NCBI RefSeq assembly: GCF_005886145.1
Contig: NZ_CP040504.1
Location: 2,294,001-2,358,000 of the forward strand
DNA: 64,000 nt
Reading direction: 5' to 3'
From: Neisseria sp. oral taxon 014 str. F0314
Lineage (GTDB): Bacteria; Pseudomonadota; Gammaproteobacteria; Burkholderiales; Neisseriaceae
This document shows, piece by piece, positions 9,240 through 17,867 of the stretch. The position numbers and the translations under genes were made by a program. The notes under the pieces were generated by a model. The model saw nothing but the letters and a program-made list of their open reading frames with translations, did not search any database and was not told the DNA's origin. Numbering within the stretch: the first letter of the stretch is position 1; every line of letters begins with the position of its first letter.

Positions 9240-12200
9240 TCAGAATTTGCCGGTAATCCCTATCCTGACCGTTCTGCCCGGTGCGGGCATGAAGGAGCGG
9301 CTGAACGGGTCCATATAGTAGCGGTTGGTCAGGTTGGTGCCCACCAGCTCGGCGGTAATGTTTTTGTTGATGCGGTAGCGCAGATAGGCATCGACGACGG
9401 CCGTGGCGGTCCAACGCATATCTTCTATGCCGTCAGTATAATCTTTGACTTCGTCCACAGCGGTGGCGTAGTGGTCGTTAACCGCCCGCTCGAAGCCGCG
9501 CCATGAGTCTACGCGGGTTTTATAGACGTCGCTGTGCCAGTGGAAGCGGGTGCCGACATCCAGTTTGTTTTTCAGGAAACGTGCGCCCAGCTCGGCATCG
9601 ACCGACCAGCGCGGCTGCATCATGGACGACAGGTAACCATCGATTTTCACTCCGCCGGGGAAACAGGTCGGCGCGCGCAGCAGCGGTTTGCTGCCGCTGC
9701 TTTGAACATGCAATCTCAGCACGGTTGACTGTAATCGGTCAGTGAATGCGGCACCTTCGTCGCAGACGTCGTTGCGGATGGTGCGGATGAGGCCGAGGCT
9801 GCCGTACACCTTGCCGGTATCGAAGCGGGCGGACAATTCCGCACCAGAACGTATCTGCTTGTCGAATTGTTCGAATTCAAGCTGGTCGTTGCGGTCGATG
9901 ATGTTTTTGGTGGTGTTGCGGAAATAGTTGATGCGGAAATCGGCCTTGCGCATTTTCGGGAACATTCCGGTCAGGTCGTGGATATAGCCGACCTCGAAAT
10001 TTTTGCCGCGTTCGGGTTTCCATTGGTAGCCATAGCGGTTTACCGAAGTGGTGTTGAGCTGCGGGCTGATGGGAACACCTACGGTACCCTCGAAAATGCT
10101 GGGAAAACGCAGGGTTTGGGTATAGCGCAGGTAGGCGCGGGCATAGTCGGTCAGATTGAAGGTTACCGAAGCGGCGGGTGCCCAGCCGCTGCCTTTCTGC
10201 TTCAGCGCCTGCTGCTTCTGCGCCGGTGTCAGCGCGCTTTTATAAGAGTAGTCACTTGCAGTTTCAGCTTTAAGGTTTTGGAATTTGTTTACAAAACGCG
10301 GGCTGCTGGGATCAGCCGGATTATAGGCGGGGTTTTCGACACGGGTCAGCACTTTGGGATTGTTCAATATCGGATGGTCGGCCATATTCAGTTTGCCGTA
10401 TTGGTCTTTGGTCCAATCGAAACGCGCTCGATTAATATACACTGGTAGTATACCGTCAGATCCTACGGGATTGATTTTAGCAGACGCATCCAACATGTCT
10501 TGTGTCGGTTCGCATGCAGGTAATATGATGCAGGCATTGAATTTTTGGTAGGCTTCGTAATCCTTTTTCGTTGCCACAACTTCGGCGGTATATCGAAGCC
10601 CCCTGTGGGCTTCCAATTCACCGCCATTGTCTAAGAATTTTTTGACACTGTCGTCTTGCAGGGAGAAGTTGGTATAGCGCGCGCCTGCGGTCAGCGTCAG
10701 CCACGGACGCGGCTCGAAGCGGAAATTGAAGCCGAGGTTGTATTCGCGCCGCCTGCCGTTGCGCGGGTAGGTAATAGTATCAAGAAATGAACTGGGATAG
10801 ATCAAGTTTTGATCAAATTCCTTTTTGTAGCGGTTGCCATATAAATCGGCAAATTCGTTATGCGTTGCCAGTTTTTCGTTCTGAAAGTCGCCCAATACGG
10901 TCAGCTCGAGATTGTCGCGCAGCTTCATGCGGTTGGAGAAATTGAAGCCGTTGCGGTTGTTGGTGGCGTAGAGCGCCTGCGCCTGGCGGGTATTGAAGCG
11001 GCCGTCGGTATTCGGCAGGCCTTCGTCCAAACCGGGCCTTTTGCGAAGGCCTTGAATCCAGTCGTCGGCAGCCGCATTCCATCCCACGTCGGTCCAAGCA
11101 ATATCGCCGGGGACGCCGCCGGAGGAATTGGTTTTGGAGCGGGTGCGGGTGGTCCATAGCGAGGCGTTCAAATCAATCCAGCGGCTGCCTTCGGGCTTCC
11201 ACAAATAGTCGATATTGTAGGCGCGCTGCTTGACCCACGCCTGCGGCCATTCGGCGATTTTGTTTTGGGAATTGACGTTTTCACCTTGGAAACCGCCGCC
11301 GCTGAGGATACGCGAGGGCATAACCTCGCCGAAGGTGGAGTGCGTATGGCGCAGGCCGAGTTTGATGCTCTGGTTGTTCGGCAGGCGGAAGGTGGTTTTT
11401 CCCAGCCAGGATTCGGTTTCCAGCGAAGTATTGGCTACTTCGCCCCCCGGCGTATAGAAGAGGCCGATAATGGGGGCTTCGGGGCTGAGTTCCTTTATTC
11501 CCCGTTCGTTCAGTCTGCGGAGGTTCTCGGCATTGTCGGCAGAATAATAACCGTAACGGTGCGCGCCTTTTTTGCCTGAAAAGTAATTGCCCTTGTTGCG
11601 GTAGGCATAGGTGAGTATGGCATCGAAATTTTCCTGTTTGGTCGCGGCTGCGATGCGGTAGGCCTTGTCTTCCGAAAATTTATGCTTGCCGCCGAAGCGC
11701 GGGGGTAATCTGTCGGAATCGTCGGCATAAAACCGCCAGTATCCGCCCATTACATTTAAAGGATTCTCCAAGGTACGGTAATCCATGTTTTCGGCATAGG
11801 TGGCTTTGCGCGGCTTGATGGAATTGTTGCTGGTTTCCGCCTTGATTTCCACGCCGTATTTCTGACCTTCGGGCACGATGTCGTCGGCTTCGAGAGTTTT
11901 CAGCGCCACCGAACCGCCGATACCGCTTTTGACCTCGCGGTTGAACGACGGGCCTTTTTCCACATACACGCTGCTGATGATATTGGGATCGACATAGTTG
12001 CGGTTGTTTGCGCCGAACATGCCGCGCCAGACGGTAATCGCCTGCTCAGTGCCGTCGATGGTAACGGGGATGCGCCCCTGCCCCTGTACGCCGCGGATGT
12101 TGGGGTCGAGCGCGCCGCTGTTGCGCGCTTCGCCGCTGTAGACTCCGGGCAGCCCGCTGAAGAGGTCGGATACGGTGTTGCCTTTGAAGGTTTCGACATC

Positions 12201-12419
12201 TTCCTTGCCTTTGTAGAGGTTGACGATTTCGCGGGTATAGACGCGGTTTTTACCGCGTTCGTCTTTGTGTTTGCCTTTTACGGTAATCGGATTGAGCGTA
12301 ACGGTTTGGGTGGCGGCTCCTTCGGCGGAGGCGTCGGCATTGTCGGCGGCAAGGAGGGAAGGGCAGAGGCCGAGCACGCTCAGGCAGGCCGCGATGGTTT
12401 TCAGTCGGTTGTTTCTCAT
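9240..12419 (-). CDS. Large TonB-dependent receptor, probable hemophilin/heme receptor
   Basis: A 1059-residue outer-membrane receptor. The signal peptide ends near SLLA (about residue 24). A TonB-box-like segment (TVTLNPITVKG) follows. The plug domain carries DLFSGLPGVYSG and NIRGVQGQGRIPVTIDGTEQ, and the long barrel ends NITAELVGTNLTNRYY and a terminal Phe. Such receptors import iron or heme compounds using TonB energy. Length and position beside hemophilin-slam genes resemble hemophilin receptors, so heme or heme-hemophilin is the inferred ligand. An extracellular loop with CDEGAAF...TCFPGG could form a disulphide. The gene has its own AT-rich promoter region upstream and a DUS hairpin behind it. 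Confidence 0.88.
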   Translation of the reverse strand: MRNNRLKTIAACLSVLGLCPSLLAADNADASAEGAATQTVTLNPITVKGKHKDERGKNRVYTREIVNLYKGKEDVETFKGNTVSDLFSGLPGVYSGEARNSGALDPNIRGVQGQGRIPVTIDGTEQAITVWRGMFGANNRNYVDPNIISSVYVEKGPSFNREVKSGIGGSVALKTLEADDIVPEGQKYGVEIKAETSNNSIKPRKATYAENMDYRTLENPLNVMGGYWRFYADDSDRLPPRFGGKHKFSEDKAYRIAAATKQENFDAILTYAYRNKGNYFSGKKGAHRYGYYSADNAENLRRLNERGIKELSPEAPIIGLFYTPGGEVANTSLETESWLGKTTFRLPNNQSIKLGLRHTHSTFGEVMPSRILSGGGFQGENVNSQNKIAEWPQAWVKQRAYNIDYLWKPEGSRWIDLNASLWTTRTRSKTNSSGGVPGDIAWTDVGWNAAADDWIQGLRKRPGLDEGLPNTDGRFNTRQAQALYATNNRNGFNFSNRMKLRDNLELTVLGDFQNEKLATHNEFADLYGNRYKKEFDQNLIYPSSFLDTITYPRNGRRREYNLGFNFRFEPRPWLTLTAGARYTNFSLQDDSVKKFLDNGGELEAHRGLRYTAEVVATKKDYEAYQKFNACIILPACEPTQDMLDASAKINPVGSDGILPVYINRARFDWTKDQYGKLNMADHPILNNPKVLTRVENPAYNPADPSSPRFVNKFQNLKAETASDYSYKSALTPAQKQQALKQKGSGWAPAASVTFNLTDYARAYLRYTQTLRFPSIFEGTVGVPISPQLNTTSVNRYGYQWKPERGKNFEVGYIHDLTGMFPKMRKADFRINYFRNTTKNIIDRNDQLEFEQFDKQIRSGAELSARFDTGKVYGSLGLIRTIRNDVCDEGAAFTDRLQSTVLRLHVQSSGSKPLLRAPTCFPGGVKIDGYLSSMMQPRWSVDAELGARFLKNKLDVGTRFHWHSDVYKTRVDSWRGFERAVNDHYATAVDEVKDYTDGIEDMRWTATAVVDAYLRYRINKNITAELVGTNLTNRYYMDPFSRSFMPAPGRTVRIGITGKF

Positions 12420-12713
12420 TGAGTGACTCCAAAATATTGTTTTGTTGTTTCACCCGTTTGTCGTGATTGGCGGGTACAGAGAAAATTAAAAAGAGAAGCA
12501 GTTCGAATGTGATTCGAATTTAAATTATTTTGAATAATATTGATTATTGTTTGATTATTTGACGGAAGATGATGGATTTTGTTTCACTGCTTGGAAACTT
12601 TTACAAAAGATTTTCGCAGAAAATTCTAATTGTTTGCTATTCGGATAAAAAATATGGCTTAAATTAAAAGATTTTCGGTATTAAAAACCGATAAACGGTA
12701 TAGAGGACAAGCA
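12420..12713 (-). promoter_or_regulatory. Promoter region of the TonB receptor, candidate Fur site
   Basis: About 290 AT-rich bases upstream of the receptor start, with no gene seen. At 12533-12548 aataatattgattatt is a palindrome-like run. On the minus strand the 19-bp window around it matches about 11 of 19 Fur consensus positions. Weak, but consistent with iron control of a heme receptor. Confidence 0.35.
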
Positions 12714-12743
12714 GGCCGTCTGAAAACTTTTCAGACGGCCTGC
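12714..12743 (-). terminator. DUS-pair terminator after the NAD(P)-binding gene
   Basis: aggccgtctgaaaacttttcagacggcct region, a perfect stem of two facing DUS, next to the minus-strand stop at 12762. Confidence 0.75.
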
Positions 12744-12761
12744 TCCGATAGAAATAACGTG

Positions 12762-13382
12762 TCAGCCGCCTGCGCCGACGGTGTAAACCTTACCGATGCT
12801 GTCGGGGTTGCGGAGGATGGCGGAAACGGCGGCGGCGAGTCCGTTCCGAGTCATGTATTTTTTGGGGATGCCGTCGGGTTGCAGGGTCAGGTTGTAGCTG
12901 TTGCCGTCGCCGTCGGCGAGGCCGCAGGGGCGGAGGATGGTCCAGTTCAGGCTGCTTTGTTTGAGATAGATTTCGGCTTCGGTTTTGGCGCGGACGGCTT
13001 CGCCGAGGGCTTGTTTGAAGGGTTCGCTCATCATGTCCCATTGTTCGCCGCAGCCCATGCTGGTAATCAGGATGAAACGGGCTTGCGGGTTGGCGGTTTG
13101 GGCGGCGGCGATGATGTTGATGTTGCCCAGTGCGTCACTGCGTATGCCTTGTTCGTTTTTGCCGCCGACGAAGCTGATGACGCTGTCGGGGCGGTATTGT
13201 GCAAACACTTTGTCGAGCGCGTCGGCATCAAGCGCGTCGGCGGTGGCCGTCTGAATGCGGTGTTCGCTAAAGAACGAATCTTCAGACGGCTTTCTTAATA
13301 CCGCGACGGTGTCGGCTGGGTTGGTGAGCGTGCGGATAAATGCGCGGCCGGACGGGCCGTTGGCACCGAAGATGAGTTGCAT
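12762..13382 (-). CDS. NAD(P)-binding, NmrA/SDR-like oxidoreductase
   Basis: A 206-residue cytosolic protein of the atypical short-chain dehydrogenase group. It begins MQLIFGANGPSGRAFIRTL, a Rossmann GxxGxxG variant. It contains DALDADALDKVFAQYRPDSVISFVGG and ITSMGCG, then a TILRPCGL segment typical of NAD(P)H-binding (NmrA/YwnB-like) proteins. The substrate is unknown. The ATG at 13382 has AAAGGAGACCCC upstream; longer starts add a disordered segment. It sits between the heme receptor and hutWX on the same strand, where hutZ is found in other organisms. A reductase role in heme breakdown is possible but only inferred. A DUS (tcagacggc) lies inside the coding region. Confidence 0.75.
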   Translation of the reverse strand: MQLIFGANGPSGRAFIRTLTNPADTVAVLRKPSEDSFFSEHRIQTATADALDADALDKVFAQYRPDSVISFVGGKNEQGIRSDALGNINIIAAAQTANPQARFILITSMGCGEQWDMMSEPFKQALGEAVRAKTEAEIYLKQSSLNWTILRPCGLADGDGNSYNLTLQPDGIPKKYMTRNGLAAAVSAILRNPDSIGKVYTVGAGG

Positions 13383-13599
13383 GGGGTCTCCTTTGTTGGA
13401 TGGTTTGGGGTAGGCTGGTTGATTTTTCAGACGACCTTGTTGTGTTTGATGTTGTGTGGTCGTGGGCATAGCCCACGCTACTTCTTTTTGGTTTTCTTTT
13501 GCGGTAGAGCTGAGGTCGTCTGAAACGGGTAAAGCGGGTTTTATAACAACAGCCGTAGCGTGGGCTTTGCCCGCGGAATTGACTTGCCGGTTTGGTGCT
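13383..13599. other. Intergenic: short palindromes and DUS
   Basis: No gene. It holds facing mucosa-type DUS forms (cagacgacctt at about 13430, gaggtcgtctgaaac at about 13512), the palindrome gtgggcatagcccac at 13465-13479, and a related imperfect copy (gtgggctttgcccgc) at about 13559. Confidence 0.55.
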
Positions 13600-13742
13600 T
13601 TACCCTCTCCCTAGCCCTCTCCCACGGGGAGAGGGGATTGAGGATACTGAGATTCAACCATTTTTGGATTCTCTGCCACTTGGAGTCTCCCTGCCAATTT
13701 ATCCCCTCTCCCCGTGGGAGAGGGTTAGGGAGAGGGCGGTAA
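13600..13742. repeat. MITE-like element: inverted 37-bp arms
   Basis: The left arm at 13600-13637 (ttaccctctccctagccctct and on to ggggagagggg) is nearly identical to the reverse complement of 13701-13742. About 60 bp lie between. The arms themselves contain a nested palindrome (cccctctccccgtgggagag). It has the shape of a small REP- or MITE-like insertion between hutWX and the NAD(P)-binding gene. No coding capacity is seen. Confidence 0.65.
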
Positions 13743-13887
13743 GCGCAAGCTTACTTTGGGGTAAACACCAATCTTGCAGGCAGCCTGTCGAATTTCATCG
13801 GATATTTACGATGCCGAGAGATGGTTTCGTTTGTGCAGGAATGCGGCAATTTCTGTCGGTTTCAGACAGAGGTCGTCTGAAACCTGT

Positions 13888-15708
13888 TTAAGCCGCCTCA
13901 AACAGTTTTCTCATGGCTTCGATTTGGTGTTGTTTGAGTTCGCCGGCTTCGTCGCGGCCGACGAAGATTTTGAACATGGCGCCGCCGTTGCGGTTGATGA
14001 AGTTGAGCGAGCAGGTGTCTTTGCCCATAAACGGACGCTCTAAAAGGTAGATGGCGGCGCAGTTTTCGTAATAGATATGACCGTGTACGCCGCCGTCGGT
14101 TTCGGGGTGGTCGAAATTGTAGAAGCCGCGGCCGACTTTGCCGCCGGGCAGTTTGCCGGTAACTTCGACGATGGCGTCGGGGGTGTGGGCGATGAAGGTG
14201 ACGGCTTCGTCCCAAGCGGCGACGGCTTGGAGGATTTCGACGATGCGGCTGCCTTCGATTTGGCGGATGCAGTTTTCGGGCAGGCAGCGGATGACGTCTT
14301 CAAAGCTGCATTGGTTTTGCGCGGCGAGCATTTCGAGCACTTGGCCGGGATTTTTTTCCAATGATTGGCGCAACATGATTTGTTGTTCGGATGAAAGTTT
14401 TTGCATGGTTTGATCCTTTTCTTGGGTCGGGAGGGTGAGCATGAGTTTGCGGATGAGGGTGGGCGACCAGTAGCGGCCGCTGGTGTTCAGGCGGATGAGG
14501 CCGTCTGAACCTTGTTCTTCAAAGAGTTGCATGTCCTGCCATTGGGCAATCAGTTTCTGCGCGGCGGCGTTGCCGTCAAACAGCGAGGGATTCAGACGAC
14601 CTGTTTCCATATCGTGCTGCACTTGTCCGAGCAGGGCTTTGTTCGGGCTGTGGCCGCTCATGAAGGCGATGTTTTTTTCGCCTTTCGGGGTGGCGAGGTA
14701 GCTGTCCAAATCGCCCTGCACCTGATAGCTGAAGCCGCCGAAGTTGCCGCCTGCGCCGGAGCCGAACGCCCAGCAGGGGATATTGGATTTGACCAGGGTG
14801 TTGTAGCGGTTGCGTTCGCCGCGGCCGGGATAGGCGAAATGGCTGTTGCTGACTTGGTTCCAGCCTTTTTGCGCCAGCGTTTCGACGGCGTAGGCGTATT
14901 GGTCTGCCTGAACGTCGAAACCGGGCGGGGCGGGAAATGCGCCTTTCTCCACCATGCGGTTGATAGGCAGCATGGGATAGAGGTTGAAGGCGTAGGTGTC
15001 GAGTCCGGACAAAGGCAGGGCGGTGGCGCGTTCGAGGTCGTTTTGCCAAACGGTGTCGGTTTGGTTGGGCAGGCCGAACATCAAATCGACAACGATGACG
15101 GCATTGATTTCACACAGTTTTTCCAGATAGGCAAAGGCTTCGTCGCCGCCGTGTTTGCGGCCGAGGCGGCGGCGGATGGCGGTGTCGAAGGTTTGCACGC
15201 CGATGGAAATGCGGTTGGCACCCGCTTCGACGCAGGCTTGGGCTTTTTCGATGTCGAAATGGCTCATGCGGCCTTCGATGGTGAACTCGCAGTCGTCGGC
15301 AATCGGCAGGTATTGGTAACAGGCGCGGATGAGTCTGGCGAGGTCCGGGGTTTGCAGCGCGGTGGGCGTGCCGCCGCCGAAATAGACGGCGCGGATTTTG
15401 CCGTTGCCTTGGCGGATTTCGGCTTCCGCCGCCATTTCTTCGATGATTTTGTCGGTGTAAACGCTGCTGTAACTCTCTTTCCATGCGTTGCGGTAGAAGC
15501 CGCAGAACACGCAGTGGTTGGCGCAGAAGGGAATGTGCAGATAGGCGAGCGCGTCGGAATCGGCGGCATGGGGGAGCTTCTGCCGCCAAATATTTTGCCA
15601 TTGCGGACGGGGAATCGGTATGCCACCCCATATCGGCATCAACGCCTGCCGTTCGGGAAAGGCTTTGGGCGCGGATTGGCGCGGTGTCCAAACAATCTGC
15701 TGGGTCAT
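13888..15708 (-). CDS. hutW: HutW-HutX fusion: anaerobic heme-degrading radical SAM enzyme joined to heme carrier
   Basis: A 606-residue protein. Residues 1-434 are a HemN-like radical SAM protein of the HutW/ChuW type. The cluster motif FCANHCVFCG gives Cys62, Cys66 and Cys69, followed by AVYFGGGTPTALQ and RISIGVQTFD. HutW/ChuW opens the heme ring without oxygen. Residues 435-606 match HutX/ChuX, the cytosolic heme carrier (GKVGRGFYNFDHPETDGGVHGHIYYENCAAIYLLERPFMGKDTCSLNF in the family pattern). In other bacteria these are separate neighbouring genes. The junction codon 435 is an ATG with AAAAGGA upstream, i.e. an apparent old hutX start. Possible Fur box upstream. Confidence 0.88.
   Translation of the reverse strand: MTQQIVWTPRQSAPKAFPERQALMPIWGGIPIPRPQWQNIWRQKLPHAADSDALAYLHIPFCANHCVFCGFYRNAWKESYSSVYTDKIIEEMAAEAEIRQGNGKIRAVYFGGGTPTALQTPDLARLIRACYQYLPIADDCEFTIEGRMSHFDIEKAQACVEAGANRISIGVQTFDTAIRRRLGRKHGGDEAFAYLEKLCEINAVIVVDLMFGLPNQTDTVWQNDLERATALPLSGLDTYAFNLYPMLPINRMVEKGAFPAPPGFDVQADQYAYAVETLAQKGWNQVSNSHFAYPGRGERNRYNTLVKSNIPCWAFGSGAGGNFGGFSYQVQGDLDSYLATPKGEKNIAFMSGHSPNKALLGQVQHDMETGRLNPSLFDGNAAAQKLIAQWQDMQLFEEQGSDGLIRLNTSGRYWSPTLIRKLMLTLPTQEKDQTMQKLSSEQQIMLRQSLEKNPGQVLEMLAAQNQCSFEDVIRCLPENCIRQIEGSRIVEILQAVAAWDEAVTFIAHTPDAIVEVTGKLPGGKVGRGFYNFDHPETDGGVHGHIYYENCAAIYLLERPFMGKDTCSLNFINRNGGAMFKIFVGRDEAGELKQHQIEAMRKLFEAA
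14404..14422 (-). promoter_or_regulatory. Internal ribosome-binding site and start codon for a separate HutX
   Basis: On the minus strand AAAAGGATCAAACC precedes an in-frame ATG whose product would be a 172-residue HutX, the normal HutX length. It suggests that HutX may be made both alone and as part of the fusion. Confidence 0.55.
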
Positions 15709-15716
15709 AATAAATT

Positions 15717-15735
15717 AAAAACGATTATTATTCAC
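15717..15735 (-). promoter_or_regulatory. Candidate Fur box upstream of hutWX
   Basis: Read on the minus strand, gtgaataataatcgttttt matches 13 of 19 Fur consensus positions and lies 9 bp upstream of the hutWX start codon, a position that would block transcription or overlap the leader. Confidence 0.4.
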
Positions 15736-15833
15736 TCTAATAGAGTAAATAACTAATTTTGAAAGGTCAAGGAAAGAAGCGCGGAAGGTTGCCTAGGCCG
15801 ACGGGTAACTATGAAACCGATTTTCAGACGGCC

Positions 15834-16559
15834 TCAGCTTCTGAAATAAATCCCTTCTTCGTCTTGGCAGCGGCGTATCGGCCAGCCGTAAACCGCTTCG
15901 AGCAAATCCGGCCGCATGACGGCTGCCGCATCGCCGGCAGCGATGATTTTCCCTTTATCCATCAGGACAATATGTTCGGCATAACGGGCGGCAAGGTTGA
16001 GGTCGTGCAGCACCATCACGGATGAGGCGCGGCTTTTGTGGCGGACGAGATACTGCATCAGGCGGTGTTGGTGGCGGATGTCGAGGTGGTTGCACGGTTC
16101 GTCCAAAAGCAGGACGCGGGCGTTTTGCAGCAGGGCGCGGATGATGTTGGCGCGTTGCTGTTCGCCGCCGGAAAGCCTGCCGATGCGTTTTTCCGCCAGC
16201 GCCGCCAAATCGAAATAGTTTAAAAGTTCGTCCGCCCATTCGTGATTCAGACGGCCTTTCTGCACGAACGCCGCCAGAGCGATGTATTCGCGCACGGTCA
16301 TGGGCATGTTGTAACGGCCGTGCTGCCCGACCCACGCCGCTTTGCCTGCGCGGATTTGCGGCGCGGCGGCTTCGCCCAAAAGTGTAATCTCTCCTTGTCC
16401 CGCCTGTCCGATTAAGGCCCTCAGCAAAGTGGATTTGCCTGCGCCGTTGGGGCCGATAACGGCGGTGCTGCCCGCAGGAATATCGAGCGCGTCGATTTCA
16501 AGCAGGGTTTTGCCTTTGATGCGGACGGAGAGATTGCGGATTCGGAATACGGGTTGCAT
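15834..16559 (-). CDS. hmuV: Heme ABC transporter ATP-binding protein
   Basis: A 241-residue ATPase with Walker A GPNGAGKST, signature LSGGEQQRANIIRALL, Walker B VLLLDEPCNHLD and switch His in VMVLHDLNLAARY. It is of the FepC/HmuV type, energising import of heme or iron chelates. The start ATG at 16557-16559 begins MQPVFRIRNLSV; a TTG 21 bases upstream is an alternative, and neither has a strong ribosome site. It lies 48 bp after the permease gene and upstream of hutWX, which supports heme as substrate. It ends within a DUS (TCA in cctcagctt). Confidence 0.88.
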   Translation of the reverse strand: MQPVFRIRNLSVRIKGKTLLEIDALDIPAGSTAVIGPNGAGKSTLLRALIGQAGQGEITLLGEAAAPQIRAGKAAWVGQHGRYNMPMTVREYIALAAFVQKGRLNHEWADELLNYFDLAALAEKRIGRLSGGEQQRANIIRALLQNARVLLLDEPCNHLDIRHQHRLMQYLVRHKSRASSVMVLHDLNLAARYAEHIVLMDKGKIIAAGDAAAVMRPDLLEAVYGWPIRRCQDEEGIYFRS

Positions 16560-16607
16560 GGCAATGAAAGATACGGGCAATGGGTTTTCAGACGGCCTGA
16601 ACAGGCA

Positions 16608-17549
16608 TTAACTGCCTCTCAAAGGCTTAATAAACAAATACATAAAAAACGGTCCGCCGATTAGGGCGATGACGATGCCGACAGGCAGGTCGACGGGATA
16701 GGTAAACCAGCGCGCCGCACCGTCCACCATCATCAGAAACACCGCGCCCAGCCAGGCGGACAGGGCGGTGAGTTTGCGGCGGCTGCCGCCGACTGCCTGC
16801 GAGAGCACGTTGGGCACCATCATGCCGAGAAAACCGATGATGCCGGCTAGCGACACCGCCGCACCTGTCATCAAGGCCGCGCCGATAACGGTCTGCACGC
16901 GCAGTGCACCGACCGACACGCCCATGCTGGTGGCGGTATCCTCACCCGTCATCAGCACATCGAGGCGGCGGCCTGCGGAAAGCAGGAGCAGGAAGCCCGG
17001 CAGCATCACCGCCAGCGCCGCCGACGGCGAGGTAAAGCCCGCTTCGGCCAAACTGCCCGAAAGCCATGTGGTCGCACTGCGCAACACCAGGTCGTCTGAA
17101 AGAAACAGGATCATGCTGACCACCGCGCCGGAAAACGCGCTCAACACAAAACCCAACACCAGCAGCCCCAAAGTGCCGCCGCCGAGCAGCTTGTGCGCCG
17201 CCAAAATCAGCAGGCACACGCCCAGCGCGCCGATAAAAGCCGCCGCCGATACGCCGACGGCACCGCCGCCCGCCGCCAGCAGGGCAATCACGCCCAATGC
17301 CGCACCGCCCGAAGTGCCGATCAGGCTGGGGTCGGCGAGCGGGTTCTCAAACAGGGCCTGCAACGCCGCCCCCGAAGCGGACAAACCCGCGCCGACCAAA
17401 AGCGCGGTGTAGATGCGCGGCAGGCGGATTTGGCGGACGGTTTCGTCCATGGCAAATGGTGATTCCCACGCACCGAACCCGATGCCGCAGCAGAAATAAA
17501 CGGCGGCGGCGGTGAGGGCGAGACAGATGAGGAGAGTGGGCAGTTTCAT
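16608..17549 (-). CDS. hmuU: FecCD-family permease, heme/iron ABC transporter
   Basis: A 313-residue integral membrane protein with about nine or ten helices and the FecCD signature (RLPRIYTALLVGAGLSASGAALQALFENPLADPSLIGTSGGAALG; LGMMVPNVLSQ; the C-terminal GGPFFMYLF). It would form the inner-membrane channel with HmuV and take its ligand from HmuT. The ATG at 17549 starts directly before the first helix; a TTG at 17618 would add 23 polar residues encoded partly by a DUS. A mucosa-type DUS is embedded in the coding sequence near 17090. A dRS3 cassette separates it from hmuT. Confidence 0.87.
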   Translation of the reverse strand: MKLPTLLICLALTAAAVYFCCGIGFGAWESPFAMDETVRQIRLPRIYTALLVGAGLSASGAALQALFENPLADPSLIGTSGGAALGVIALLAAGGGAVGVSAAAFIGALGVCLLILAAHKLLGGGTLGLLVLGFVLSAFSGAVVSMILFLSDDLVLRSATTWLSGSLAEAGFTSPSAALAVMLPGFLLLLSAGRRLDVLMTGEDTATSMGVSVGALRVQTVIGAALMTGAAVSLAGIIGFLGMMVPNVLSQAVGGSRRKLTALSAWLGAVFLMMVDGAARWFTYPVDLPVGIVIALIGGPFFMYLFIKPLRGS

Positions 17550-17867
17550 GGGTTTACAATGTCGGGGGCGTTCTGCTTTCAGTCGGCCTTTGAGGTCGTC
17601 TGAAAGCGTCAGTTTCAATAAAGTTAAAATTTAAAACGGCAAACCGTGAAGCAAACAACTGAAGTTTACCGGCCATCATCTCCGAAGGGTCGTCTGAAAC
17701 CTATAAACCGTCATTCCCGCGCAGGCGGGAATCCATTTTTGAAATTCAGAAACTGTTTTTCAAATAAAGGTCATCAAGTTTTACGATAGAATCCCGCCTG
17801 CGCGGGAATGACGGCGGCGGGGAATAAGGTGTTCGGGTTGAAACATAGGTCGTCTGAAAACCGCGGC
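17550..17867. repeat. Intergenic spacer with dRS3/NIME-like cassette between hmuT and hmuU
   Basis: About 320 bp without a gene. A perfect dRS3 (attcccgcgcaggcgggaat, 17713-17732) and an inverted, slightly degenerate partner (17790-17809) bracket about 57 bp. This is the pattern of neisserial intergenic mosaic elements. Three mucosa-type DUS flank it. Confidence 0.7.

Noticed and set aside
14512..15756. Long plus-strand open frame (414 codons) opposite hutWX
   Set aside because: It mirrors the well-supported HutW-HutX frame, has no family motifs and is Gly/Val/Ala-rich as expected for antisense of GC-rich genes.
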